DNA of 64,000 nucleotides from assembly GCA_964605665.1 (NCBI GenBank), contig CAZSDP010000023.1, positions 1 to 64,000 of the forward strand, read 5' to 3'. Under the pieces are notes generated by a model. It had not been told where the DNA came from, made no database searches, and saw only the letters and a program-made list of their open reading frames with translations. The translations under genes and the position numbers were made by a program. Positions 1 through 9,100 of this stretch are shown here, piece by piece. Source of the DNA: CAZSDP01 sp964605665. GTDB lineage: Bacteria > Planctomycetota > UBA8108 > UBA1146. Numbering within the stretch: position 1 is the first letter of the stretch; each line of letters begins with the position of its first letter.

Positions 1-806
1 ACGGGAACGCGGTGCTCTCGGGAGGTATACTCGCGTCCTCCGAGAATATGGGCATCAACCGCGGAGTCATAGCGCGAGCATCCGAGCGCCATCGCCCGCA
101 GTTCTCCCCCTTCGAGCCGAACCGGAAACCACACCAAGTCGTTGGTCAAAGAGATCGAAGTGACGATCGAACCTTCTTCTTCGGGGGGAGCTTGGCCGGT
201 CTTCTCCGCCGGTGAGGAGATGGTGATGAAGCCGTCGACCACATCGAAGATGAGATGGTAGTTCTCGAGAACTTTCGCCCCGATGGTGCCGAGGACCGCC
301 ACTTCTCCCAAGTCGCGAGAATAGAGACGGGTGAACGCCTCCATCGCTTCTTCATCGCCATGCTCGCGACCGTCGATCACCAGATTCTCCCCGAGGAGAT
401 GGACGGTGACCGGTTGTCCTCCGCCGCGGTCGACCCCGAGCGGATCCGCCGCGCGATTGTGCAGCTCGAAGGAGATGGGGTTGTCGAAGTCGATCCACAG
501 ATTGGCGGGGATTCGCCGAAAGCGGGTGGACAGCTCGACGCGCGCGACCAACCGGCCGGCGATCACCCGAATCGGAATCCGAGACTCACTGCGGGGAGCC
601 GCCGCCACTTCTTCGTCGGCGGGGAGGGCACCGGGAGTGGGGGCTGGACCCTCTTGGGCAGGGGGATCTTGGGCGAAGAGGCTTGTCGCGGTGAAGAGCA
701 ACAAGCCGCACATGATCGAGACCGTTCGAGGAAGTCGTCGCCACAGTGGCTGCGCGGAACACACCGTCGGAGCACTCCGGCCGATCGATTCGGGATAACT
801 GAGCAT
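1..806 (-). CDS. Secreted retropepsin-like protein, C-terminus cut off by window edge
   Basis: This minus-strand reading frame is open from the ATG at 806 to the left edge, about 268 codons. In-frame ATG 713 and GTG 764 are alternative starts; 806 is preferred because it places the basic stretch LWRRLPR ahead of the hydrophobic stretch MCGLLLFTATSLFAQ, which makes a convincing signal peptide. After a Pro/Glu-rich linker there are two stretches with the layout of aspartyl-protease (retropepsin) folds: LVARVELSTRFRRIPANLWI followed by DFDNP, and later GTIGAKVLENYHLIFDVVDG, which matches the usual G-x-G-x-x-hydrophobic closing segment. A second copy seems to begin at NDLVWFPVRLEGGELRAMAL. The expected catalytic D-T-G is not seen (DFDNP and LGCSRYDS stand in its place), so it may be a non-catalytic relative. 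Fold assignment is by pattern only. Confidence 0.6.
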   Translation of the reverse strand, partial: MLSYPESIGRSAPTVCSAQPLWRRLPRTVSIMCGLLLFTATSLFAQDPPAQEGPAPTPGALPADEEVAAAPRSESRIPIRVIAGRLVARVELSTRFRRIPANLWIDFDNPISFELHNRAADPLGVDRGGGQPVTVHLLGENLVIDGREHGDEEAMEAFTRLYSRDLGEVAVLGTIGAKVLENYHLIFDVVDGFITISSPAEKTGQAPPEEEGSIVTSISLTNDLVWFPVRLEGGELRAMALGCSRYDSAVDAHILGGREYTSREHRVP

Positions 807-1091
807 GGCTCTCGGTCGCTCCAAACGCGCTGTTCGGGCCGGTCAACGGTCGGGGGGGATCCCGTGGAGCGAGGAGCGCACCCGGTACGCTCCCTCCCCT
901 CTCTCCTGGAGTCCTATTTTCTGATCTCCGTTCTCCCGTCCCAACGAAGGGGAGAAACGAATCGAGCGACGATTCGGCGCCGCGCATCGTGCGCCATCCG
1001 AACCGCCGCTCGCGAGGGCGAGCCTCTCGTCGATCTCACCGGTGGCGGAACGACCACGCCGAGGCGACCCGGCGTCTCGAGGCTTCAGCGT

Positions 1092-1202
1092 CTATCGGGC
1101 GGTGCCGACGATCGCTCCGAAGGCCCACTTTTCGGTTTTCATCGAAACTTCGATCTCGGTATTGGCCGGTACGCTCACGGCGACCGGAATCATGCCGCGA
1201 CC
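1092..1202 (-). other. In-frame continuation beyond the TGA of the preceding gene
   Basis: Reading straight on in the same frame after TGA 1205-1203 gives GRGMIPVAVSVPANTEIEVS and then MKTEKWAFGAIVGTAR before a TAG. The alternating hydrophobic pattern is that of beta-strands and would finish the C-terminal domain of the upstream ORF. On the minus-strand transcript a hairpin can be drawn directly after the stop (stem CGCGGC/GCCGUG with an AU bulge, an inner GAU/GUC and a UCCG loop). It is only loosely like a bacterial SECIS element. Confidence 0.5.
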
Positions 1203-2258
1203 TCAGCAGGTCCCCGGGAAGTACGCCTGAGCGATCTCCCGTCCTGTCTTCTTGTTGCGGATCGAGAACTCCGGCGACTTACCGATCGGGGTCCAACCGA
1301 CATACTCTTCCCCCGCCGCTCCGAAATACCAAACTTGGTCGGGCGAAAGGGCCACTTCACCGCCGGAGTGCCGGTAGGCGAACTCTGCCTTCACCGGGCC
1401 ACCCCAGGTGACTTCTCGCGTTCCATCGGTGGGCACGGTGAAACTCTTCGAACGACCGCCCACCATCCGCACGCTGTTCTTGCCCAAGCCGATCGTCCCG
1501 CTGACCAAGCTGTACTTGCCGACCGGAACGCGCTGTCCCGCTTGGACCTTCGCGACGTCGAAGCAGTAGCGGCCATCTTGGGAACGCACCACCGCTGAGA
1601 GCACCTTTGCTTTGGTCTCGCAGGGACCGAGCTTCAAGGTGCCGGTGGCACCACGGAAAGGCCGATAGTCGATCTTCGAACCATCGGGAGCGACGAAGAG
1701 CTCGACCAATTGACCGTCGATGGCGATCACTTCGGAGAGGAAGGAGGCGATCTTGGAGCGACCGATCACGATCGCGTCTTCACCGATATCTCGGTAATCG
1801 CCGTCGAGATTCTGGTCGATCAGCTGGATTCGCTCGCCGAGGATCTTGCCGCGGAGGACTCCGCCCGGCGCGTAGCGCCACCCTTGCTGGTCGACGAGGC
1901 GCACCGCGTAACGGCGTCCGTTGGTGCCGGTCAAGGTCACCATCGAACTGGGGCCCTCCACGGTGAGATCGAATTCGCCGTCGCCGTCGCTATCGATCTT
2001 CAGCGAGGTCCCTTCCGGCGCGGCTTTGAAATCGCAACCGAGGGTTTCAGAGAGTGAGAATCCTTGGCCCACCGGCACGAACTTTTCCGCCGGAAGCTCC
2101 AACTGCCATTTCCGAACCGCTCGATAGGTGAGTTCACTCGAACCGCTCTTCGGCGCGTCCACGCCTTCAACGCCACTCGCCTCAACGGGCAGCGGCGCGC
2201 AGAGCAAGGTGGTGATTCCTACGGCGAGGAGTGTGATCGCCTTCACGGCGTCCTCCAT
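1203..2258 (-). CDS. Secreted protein of unknown function, ORF interrupted by in-frame TGA
   Basis: The 351-residue product begins with a signal peptide (hydrophobic ITLLAVGITTLLCAPLPVEA). I do not recognise a family. It is beta-rich, with an Asp-rich stretch (KIDSDGDGEFDL) and a later NLDGDYRDIGEDA segment. Its last ~90 residues (from GGPVKAEFAYRHSGGEVALS) resemble an Ig-like beta-sandwich. The frame ends at TGA 1205-1203, directly after a cysteine codon (PGTC-stop). The same frame then continues for 36 more codons of protein-like sequence to a TAG at 1094-1092, and those strands look needed to complete the final domain. The stop is therefore suspect: sequencing error, nonsense mutation, or recoding. 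Confidence 0.7.
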   Translation of the reverse strand: MEDAVKAITLLAVGITTLLCAPLPVEASGVEGVDAPKSGSSELTYRAVRKWQLELPAEKFVPVGQGFSLSETLGCDFKAAPEGTSLKIDSDGDGEFDLTVEGPSSMVTLTGTNGRRYAVRLVDQQGWRYAPGGVLRGKILGERIQLIDQNLDGDYRDIGEDAIVIGRSKIASFLSEVIAIDGQLVELFVAPDGSKIDYRPFRGATGTLKLGPCETKAKVLSAVVRSQDGRYCFDVAKVQAGQRVPVGKYSLVSGTIGLGKNSVRMVGGRSKSFTVPTDGTREVTWGGPVKAEFAYRHSGGEVALSPDQVWYFGAAGEEYVGWTPIGKSPEFSIRNKKTGREIAQAYFPGTC

Positions 2259-2404
2259 TCTTCGATGGGAAATTCTGGTCTCCCATCTCGACCTCGGGGA
2301 ACTGCGGCGCAGCTCCGATCAACCGCGCGAAGCGCGCTCATTTCGACCGATCGGCATCGCTCTGGCGAAAATGAGGCGCAATCCCCCGTTCCCCCATTCT
2401 GCAG

Positions 2405-2437
2405 CTTGATCGCCCCCCTGCCAAGGAAGCAATCAAG
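2405..2437 (-). terminator. Possible stem-loop terminator after the SRPBCC gene
   Basis: CTTGATCGC at 2405-2413 and GCAATCAAG at 2429-2437 pair over nine positions when read as minus-strand RNA; one pair is a G-U wobble there but a C-A mismatch on the plus strand. It lies about 20 nt beyond the stop codon at 2456. No U-tract follows on that strand, so it is weak. Confidence 0.3.
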
Positions 2438-2455
2438 TTCTTTTGAAGAAACGAC

Positions 2456-3130
2456 TTAACCGTCCTTTGGCGCACCGGCATCGGGGGTGGTTTCGGCCCC
2501 CTTCGCCGTTTTCACGGCGAGTTCCGCCAAACCTTCCTCGAATTGCTCCCCCATCATCCCCCGCAGGAAGAGTCCTCCCCAGCGAGCGGTGAACCCTTCC
2601 AGGGTTCCTCGACCGATCCACGTCACTTCGGTTCCCCCACCCGGCGCATCTTGGAAAGAGATGATCCCGGAGGAGTCGAAGGTGATCTGATCTTTCTGCT
2701 CGTCGTGGAAATCGAACTCATAACTGATCCCCCGCGACGCCTCCGCCGAGGTGATCTCGAAGTGGAACACTCCGCCGTTCAGCGCCAGCTCCTGCACCGC
2801 ACCGACCCCTTCAGAGCGACCGGGGACGCGGACCTCCAGGCCATCGATCCGTTGCGGATTCCACGGCGACCACTCCGTCCACGTATCGAGATTCCCGACG
2901 AAGCGGTAGATCTCTTCGGGGGAGGCATCGATCGTCCGCGAACGGCTCACGTGATAGGAATCGGGGAGAAATGCTCCCACCGCAAAGAACGAGACCACCA
3001 GCAATACACCGGTGACGAAGAACGCGATGATGAAGCGGCGCGCCGTCGATCGCTGCGGGGCCAGCTCCACCGCCGGGGGTTCATTCTCTCGCGGTTCCGT
3101 CGCAGGGGACCGCGCGTCATTCTCTTCCAT
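2456..3130 (-). CDS. Membrane-anchored SRPBCC (polyketide cyclase/START-like) protein
   Basis: The 224-residue protein starts with a Pro/Glu-rich cytoplasmic stretch, then one membrane segment (RFIIAFFVTGVLLVVSFFAV, about 33-52). A SRPBCC domain follows (about 58-205), recognised by the opening DASPEEIYRFVGNLDTWTEW, the WNP and GVGAVQ turn, and the closing GTEVTWIGRGTLEGF strand with a long C-terminal helix. SRPBCC domains form a hydrophobic cavity for lipids or other small ligands; the ligand here is unknown. The start at 3130 has a good ribosome-binding site (AAGGAGAG eight bases upstream). A paralogue with the same topology lies divergently at 3563-4093, which suggests a local duplication. 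Confidence 0.8.
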   Translation of the reverse strand: MEENDARSPATEPRENEPPAVELAPQRSTARRFIIAFFVTGVLLVVSFFAVGAFLPDSYHVSRSRTIDASPEEIYRFVGNLDTWTEWSPWNPQRIDGLEVRVPGRSEGVGAVQELALNGGVFHFEITSAEASRGISYEFDFHDEQKDQITFDSSGIISFQDAPGGGTEVTWIGRGTLEGFTARWGGLFLRGMMGEQFEEGLAELAVKTAKGAETTPDAGAPKDG

Positions 3131-3562
3131 CGGGAACTCTCCTTACTGTGGGTGGCGTCGGTCTCCGCTCCATCGCGAGGATTCCAGCTCTTGCGATCGA
3201 GCTCTCCAGATCGACCGCGCGGCGAGCGGTACTCTCGGCGCGATCGATCGACCCAACCGGAGTCGCCAACGCGGGAGATCGGCCACCCGAGAGGATGGCG
3301 AATCGTGGTTCCGGGGGCAACCGCACTCCCCGCGCCGCGGAAAGAGAATTGGCGACAGATCTGGCCCGGAGTGGAAGATCTGGCATGAAGTGGGGAATAT
3401 CGCCTGCGCCGCCACCGGACCACCCGCTCGAGAAATGGCGACGCACCCCTAAACCGGGAACTTCCCGCGACCAATCGGGGCGATCCGCTCGCACTTCCCC
3501 CGACTGCGGCGCTACCATTTGCCGGCTCGGTGCCATTCACCCCTTCTCTCGAAAGGTCTCCG
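3131..3562. other. Intergenic region between divergent SRPBCC genes
   Basis: This 432-bp GC-rich stretch separates two divergently transcribed paralogues and so should hold both promoters. Besides the ribosome-binding sites next to each start I see no clear -35/-10 pair, repeat or RNA element. Reading frames across it have no protein-like composition. Confidence 0.5.
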
Positions 3563-4093
3563 ATGAAGAGACTCCTCGGCTGCTTCGCCATCGGCTGCCT
3601 CGCTCCGGTCGCTGCTCTGGTCATCCTCGGGCTGGTTCTGCCTCGCACTTGGACCGCGGAGAGTTCGGTCTGGATCGAGCGACCGATCTCCCAAATCCAC
3701 CCCTATGTGGAAGACTTCGAACGATGGAAGGAGTGGGTTCAGTGGGAGCGCCCCGGTTCCACCGACCGTGCAACCCTCGAGATCTCGGGCTCGGGTGAGG
3801 TCGGATCGTCGATTCGTTTCGAGGGGAAAGACATCGGCGAGGGGGTGTTGACGATCACCGAAACCGATCCGGCAGCGGGCCTCACCTATGACACGGTGCT
3901 CCAAGGAGGCACGGTCACCGGCAACGGATCGATCCGCTACCAATCGCTCGACGGCGGCACCCGCGTCACGTGGAGAGATGAAGGAACCCTACCCCGCGTG
4001 ATCGGTGGCCTGACCTCCTGGATCACCAGCGCCGGTCTCACCAAAAAATTCAGCGAAGACCTCGAACGGCTGAAAACCATCGTCGAACAGTAG
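3563..4093 (+). CDS. Membrane-anchored SRPBCC (polyketide cyclase/START-like) protein
   Basis: The 176-residue product begins MKRLLGCFAIG with a single hydrophobic segment (about 6-27) and a SRPBCC domain (about 33-170). Typical segments are VWIERPISQIHPYVEDFERW, the WVQWERPG turn and GTRVTWRDEGTLP near the end. The start at 3563 is chosen because GAAAGG lies seven bases upstream; an in-frame ATG eleven codons earlier lacks a binding site and would place polar residues before the membrane segment. It shares domain order and the W-x-x-W-x-x-W motif with the divergent gene at 2456-3130. Ligand and role are unknown. Confidence 0.8.
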   Translation: MKRLLGCFAIGCLAPVAALVILGLVLPRTWTAESSVWIERPISQIHPYVEDFERWKEWVQWERPGSTDRATLEISGSGEVGSSIRFEGKDIGEGVLTITETDPAAGLTYDTVLQGGTVTGNGSIRYQSLDGGTRVTWRDEGTLPRVIGGLTSWITSAGLTKKFSEDLERLKTIVEQ

Positions 4094-4126
4094 ACAACCT
4101 GCCGCGCGCGCTAGGGTGTACTCCGC

Positions 4127-5665
4127 TTAGGGACAAGCATTGAAGTGAAGACAATCCAGATCTTGGGAGAAGGGGCTCAAGCCGCATTGGCCAAATGGTC
4201 CCACTGGCTCAGCACCGCCAGCAAAGAGAAATGCCAGAAGATAGATCGGATCTCCCAAGCCGAGGTGGCTGTCTCCATTCACATCGCAGGCCGCTTCACA
4301 TTCCGTCTCGAGAGTGCTCACTCCAAAGAGTAGATGTAGCAGCGCGATCGGATCTCCAAGGCTCACCGTTGCGTTTTCGTCGATATCGCCACGGAGGAAT
4401 GCCACCTGGGAGGTGGGGAAGAAACATACGGTCCCATCGATCTTACAGCTCGGATCGATCTCATTCCCCAATGAGTCGGTCAGAACATTACTGATCATCG
4501 GCTGACAAGTCCCTGTCTCGATCCATGTAATCGCAGAACTCCGCTCACTCGAAGTGCCTTGCAGCCCCACACCCGCAACTTCTAACCGAGCGATCTCTAG
4601 GGGAGCGCCGGTGAGAGTGACCAACTCCTCGAGCTGGAAGTCGGTCACAAACCCAAGAGAGATCGCGGCACGAGTTGGTGTACTTCCATCACAGGTCTGC
4701 ACTTCGAAAAACTCCGGCCCCATACCACCATCGAGGCCTTCTAACGCCACTCCCTCAACGATCCCGAGTAACGACAACTCACTGACCTCTGCCTCGAGCA
4801 GAATGGTCCCTCCCGATATCACGGTGGGATTGGGTGAGTCCATCTCAACCGTCAGGGGGAGCGAGAATGCTCCATGCATACCGGTGATCGGGTTGAACGC
4901 CATCTGCTGGCTTCCACAACGAAAACCCAACCCGCTGCAAGGAGCTGGCTCAGAGATCACGCAAAGAGGGATCGTGCAATTGGGGTCTTGAGCACAATCT
5001 GGATCATCACAGTCGGAAAGTGTGTCGCCGTCGTCATCTTGGCCGTTGTCGCAAGTTTCGGCTGGGAGACAGGCAAGATCACCGGCACAGTCTGGATCAT
5101 CACAATCGATAAGCATGTCGAGGTCATTGTCGATCTGATCGGAACAATTCCCAGACTCTTGGCAATTCGCCGCATTCGCACAATCGGGGTCAGCGCAATC
5201 GGCCAATGAATCGGCATCGTCGTCTATCCCGTTGTCACAGTCTTCGGGTAAGGCACTGCAAGGGCAGAGAGCTTCATCGCCATCCACAATCCCATCACAA
5301 TCGTTGTCGATGCCATCTTCACAAAGAGAGGAATCAAGAGTTCCGTTGGGAAGAACGCGGCACTCTTCGGAAACACTGCAGCAAGGGCAGAGACTACAAT
5401 CGGAATCGTAACAATCGACATCCCCGTCACCGTCACCGTCGAGTCCGTCGAAACAATCGAGCTCCACCTCGGGGCAGCACGGCCCTCCGATGCAGTCATA
5501 GTCATAACAGTCGATGAGGTTATCACCATCGTTGTCGATGCCATCGGAGCAGTCTTCAACGGCTGACAGAGAGCTCATTCCAAAGATCAGCAGAGAAATA
5601 CAAAGCAAACTTTGAAGCCCGCCATGACGCGTTCGCTTCCAGACATGCGACTGTTCAATTCTCAA
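4127..5665 (-). CDS. Secreted dockerin protein with Asp/Cys metal-binding repeats
   Basis: About 512 residues. After a signal peptide (LQSLLCISLLIFGMSSLSA) come some seven copies of a Cys/Asp-rich unit of the form C-x-D/N-G-x-D-N/D-D-x-D-x-x-x-D-C-x-D-P-D-C (about 35-235), a putative calcium-type repeat. A beta-rich, possibly cohesin-like region follows (about 240-435). The dockerin-like EF-hand pair is FLRGDIDENATVSLGDPIAL then CDVNGDSHLGLGDPIYLLAF (about 440-500). The protein ends in the Cys/Pro tail DLDCLHFNACP. The start is taken as TTG 5665 because AGGAG lies seven bases upstream; an in-frame GTG at 5680 has no such site. It is the last of eight head-to-tail dockerin genes. No catalytic domain is recognisable, so it is probably structural or adhesive. 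Confidence 0.8.
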   Translation of the reverse strand: MRIEQSHVWKRTRHGGLQSLLCISLLIFGMSSLSAVEDCSDGIDNDGDNLIDCYDYDCIGGPCCPEVELDCFDGLDGDGDGDVDCYDSDCSLCPCCSVSEECRVLPNGTLDSSLCEDGIDNDCDGIVDGDEALCPCSALPEDCDNGIDDDADSLADCADPDCANAANCQESGNCSDQIDNDLDMLIDCDDPDCAGDLACLPAETCDNGQDDDGDTLSDCDDPDCAQDPNCTIPLCVISEPAPCSGLGFRCGSQQMAFNPITGMHGAFSLPLTVEMDSPNPTVISGGTILLEAEVSELSLLGIVEGVALEGLDGGMGPEFFEVQTCDGSTPTRAAISLGFVTDFQLEELVTLTGAPLEIARLEVAGVGLQGTSSERSSAITWIETGTCQPMISNVLTDSLGNEIDPSCKIDGTVCFFPTSQVAFLRGDIDENATVSLGDPIALLHLLFGVSTLETECEAACDVNGDSHLGLGDPIYLLAFLFAGGAEPVGPFGQCGLSPFSQDLDCLHFNACP

Positions 5666-6191
5666 TAGATTGCTCCTCACCGATCAGGATAGAGATCGCT
5701 GAATCGGGCTGCGACTTATGAAATAAGGCTCTGTGAGAGTGTGCGGACAAACCAACCATGCCACTCTCGCCGACATCGCGACAAACCACCGATCAACTGG
5801 TCTCTTTCCAGAGACTCAGCCACTCGACGACATCTCGCCATATCGCTCAGAACTTCAAATACGTGGCGGTGAACTTCAGACAAGTTGCTCGCCGCCCACG
5901 GGATCGCACCCAAAGTGAAGCTCTTTCAAGAGTATTGCTCCAAAGAGGGGCCGGCAACCATACGACCAACCGATACGGTAGAGAGATCTCACTCATATCT
6001 CAGGGATGGCATGGCAAACGTCTCAATCAATGAATCAAATGAGACTCACCTGTCACGGCAACATCAGACTCCCAATTTGGTCAGCGTTGACTGGGGGAGA
6101 GTTCTCTCTCTTTTTGTGCCCGACTGGTCGAGTCATCGAGAACACGACAAAGCTGATCTTCAGAACGAATTTGATAAAACTGGGCACAAAA
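5666..6191. other. Intergenic region between two dockerin genes
   Basis: This 526-bp stretch lies between the di-haem dockerin gene and the Asp/Cys-repeat dockerin gene, both on the minus strand. It is locally more AT-rich than its surroundings, as expected for a promoter region. I see no convincing promoter hexamers, hairpin terminator, repeat or small gene. Confidence 0.45.
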
Positions 6192-9100
6192 CTATGGGCA
6201 AGAAGAGGCTTCGCAGGACAACCCGTCGGCAACCGGATCTGGCTCACAGAGATTGAGCAGCCCGAAGGGGCAATTGTTGAACAGGCAACTGAGCAGAGCG
6301 ATCACATCCCCAATTGCCAATTGGCCACTCTGATCTAAGTCGCAGGCATCGAGGCAATGCGGGGCATCAGCTCCCTGAAAGAGGAACGAAAGTAGGGTAA
6401 TCGCATCACCCAATCCCACCGACCCACTGTTGCCACAATCTCCCATGACAAATCGTAGAGTCGAACAGGAGCTCCCAAGCGGAATCAGAACCGCGATCTC
6501 CTGCTGGGCAACCGTGACGTTTCCGGCAGCATCGACGGCAGTCCAGACCAGCGTGTTGTTTCCTGCGGGATAGGTCCCACTCGCATCAGCGGTTCCATTG
6601 AGATGCTGGCTCACCATAACTGAACCACAAAAATCGCTCACCATGGGCGAAGGGACGGTAATCGTTGCGTCGCAGGAGATGGGATTCGCCAAAACCGTGA
6701 TCGTACCACTCGGAGTCAAGGAAGGCGGATCGTCATCGACAACGGTAACGGTAAAGGCGCTTTGACTAGAGTTCCCCGACGCATCGACAACCGAGTACTC
6801 CACCACGGTGCTGCCTAATGGAAAATCGGTTCCGGAGAGTGCCGTTGAGGTGAAGGCCATCACATGACAGTTGTCTGTCGCGGTCGGCTCGCTCCAGGTG
6901 AACTGAGCAGAACAGCTCTCTGGATCGGTGCCCAGCATGACACTCTCGGGCATGTTGATCAGCGTGGGGGGCACGAGATCGACCACAGAGATTTCAAACG
7001 AAGCGACCGCGTTGTTTCCATGCAAGTCGATCGCCGTGTAAGTGACGGTTGAGGTCCCCAACTCGAATAGCGACCCAGGTATGTGGCTCACTTCAACAGT
7101 CAAAACTCCGCAATCATCTATCACCGTTGGTGGTACCCAGTCGACGATGGCGGAACAGGACGAACCTTCGACCATGACCACTTGATCTCCTGGAAGCTCG
7201 AGAAACACCGGTGCATTACTATCGACTTCGATCCCCTGCAACAGATCGCAGTGATCGGGTATCGAATTTTGGTTGCAGTCATTCGCCAGACCATCGGCAA
7301 TCTCACACGAGTCGGGGATTCCATTTCCATCACAGTCTGCCAACACACCCTGCAAAATCTCGCAGTGATCGGACACACCACTTCCATCGCAATCCTCAAC
7401 GCTATTCGAAACGATCTGATGCTTCGCTGCGTCTAGAAGGCAGAGGGTGTCGACGAGAAGAGATTCACTCACATCTGTGGTGTTGATCATCGAACCCACA
7501 TTGGAGCGAGCAGTCTCCAGTAGACCTCGAGCGGACAGATGGAGTGGTTGCGAAAGCTGAGGCAATAGCACTTCGACGGCATCTTCAAGATCGAAATCTG
7601 CGAGCTGCAGCAAACCCGACTGCCCAGCAAAAGCTGCATTCTCCCCGGCAAAGAGAAGCGATTCTCTCGCACTGCGGATGTTCTCAAGAGCATTGAGGAC
7701 CCGAAGAAACGCGCCTATCGCCACGCTGTCTTCGGGAATGAGAGTCACTCCAACACCTTCATCAAAGACTGCGATGTTGTTGGCGGCAGGAGAACTCGCA
7801 AAAGTCGGGCTCAGATAGAACAGAACTGCTTCCTCAATCGTCATCGCCACATTGTTGTGAAAGAAGGGCGGAGTGTCCGCGGCCTCGATCAAAGACGGGA
7901 CATTGAACGTGCCGTCACCAAATCCGCTCACGCCTGGATCGGTGCTGACAGTGATCCCGAACCCTCCGTCGGGAGGAACCTCAGGAGGACTCAAATCCTG
8001 AACCCGGGTGTCTGCGTTGATGTTCACCGATGTCGGAGCAAATGGGGCTTCTCGATTTGCTCCACCATTCGCATGGCAAACAATGCACTTCCCAGATCGA
8101 CCTGTGGAACTATCGACGCGATTGAATAGATCTCGCCCTTCGCTCACCAATGGATCGGTAAAGAGCATCGTTTCCGTATCCGGCTCATCCTCTCTACCGA
8201 GAAAGAGTTGAAACGCTTCTAAGGCGTCGAGCTCTTGATCGGTTGCAAATCGAAAGTCGACGCCTGCCACTCGACCAAGGGTCCGAGTGTTGTGTTGTCG
8301 AATCGCTCCATTGGCAAACTCTCGCAGGGTCCCTCCCAGCGCCCCATCTCCGTCCCAACCAGTTGCCTGGGCATGAGGAAACCCTGGGGGAGGATCTAGC
8401 GTTCGGCTCAATCCCAAGGTGTGAGAGACCGATCGCAAGGTGTGCGTCTCGAACCCATCGGCATTGACGAGGATCAAACCATGCTCCCGCATCATCGCTG
8501 GGTCTTCGAAATCGACCGCTAACTCCGGATCGAACTCCGCGACAAAGAGAGGGTGATCATCGGGAAGGGAGGCGATAAAGACGGGATCGATGGTGAAGTT
8601 GTTGTGCGGCGGATGGCAAGTCCCACAAGTTCTTCCATTCCCATCAAAGGTCTCGTTCAGAAATAAATTCGCGCCTTCCAATACGAGCTCGTCAAAAGAT
8701 GGGAACTCGATCTGAGCAAATGCCTCGGAGAAGAACCGGCTTTGTGGGTGCAGCTCGATCGAGGCATGCTGCAGTCGATGGCGGGTATAGGTTCGCTGGA
8801 ACAACGTTGGACTACCGAAGAGGAGACCACCAGTCGATGGTCTCAGACCTTCGTCAGTGATGACCACTTGGTCGACCTCAAACTTGACAAAGGCATCGCG
8901 ATCGAGCTGAAGGGTCGACTCCCAACGACTGCCATTGAAGCTCAGTCGTCCCAAGTCGATCATCCGATCTCCTTCTTCAGGTTGTGCGCTGCGCCCGGCA
9001 CCGGGTTGATTGTCAACCAGCCATGCGGAAAGCGGAGTCTCGGAATCGAAACCGGTGACCTGCAATTCGATGGCGCCATCGATCAGATCGAGGTATGCGA

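Noticed and set aside
255..1598. Long plus-strand open frame of 447 codons
   Set aside because: It spans two minus-strand genes and the space between them, is rich in Arg/Pro/Ser/Gly and has no domain-like sequence; the minus-strand frames have signal peptides and regular beta patterns.
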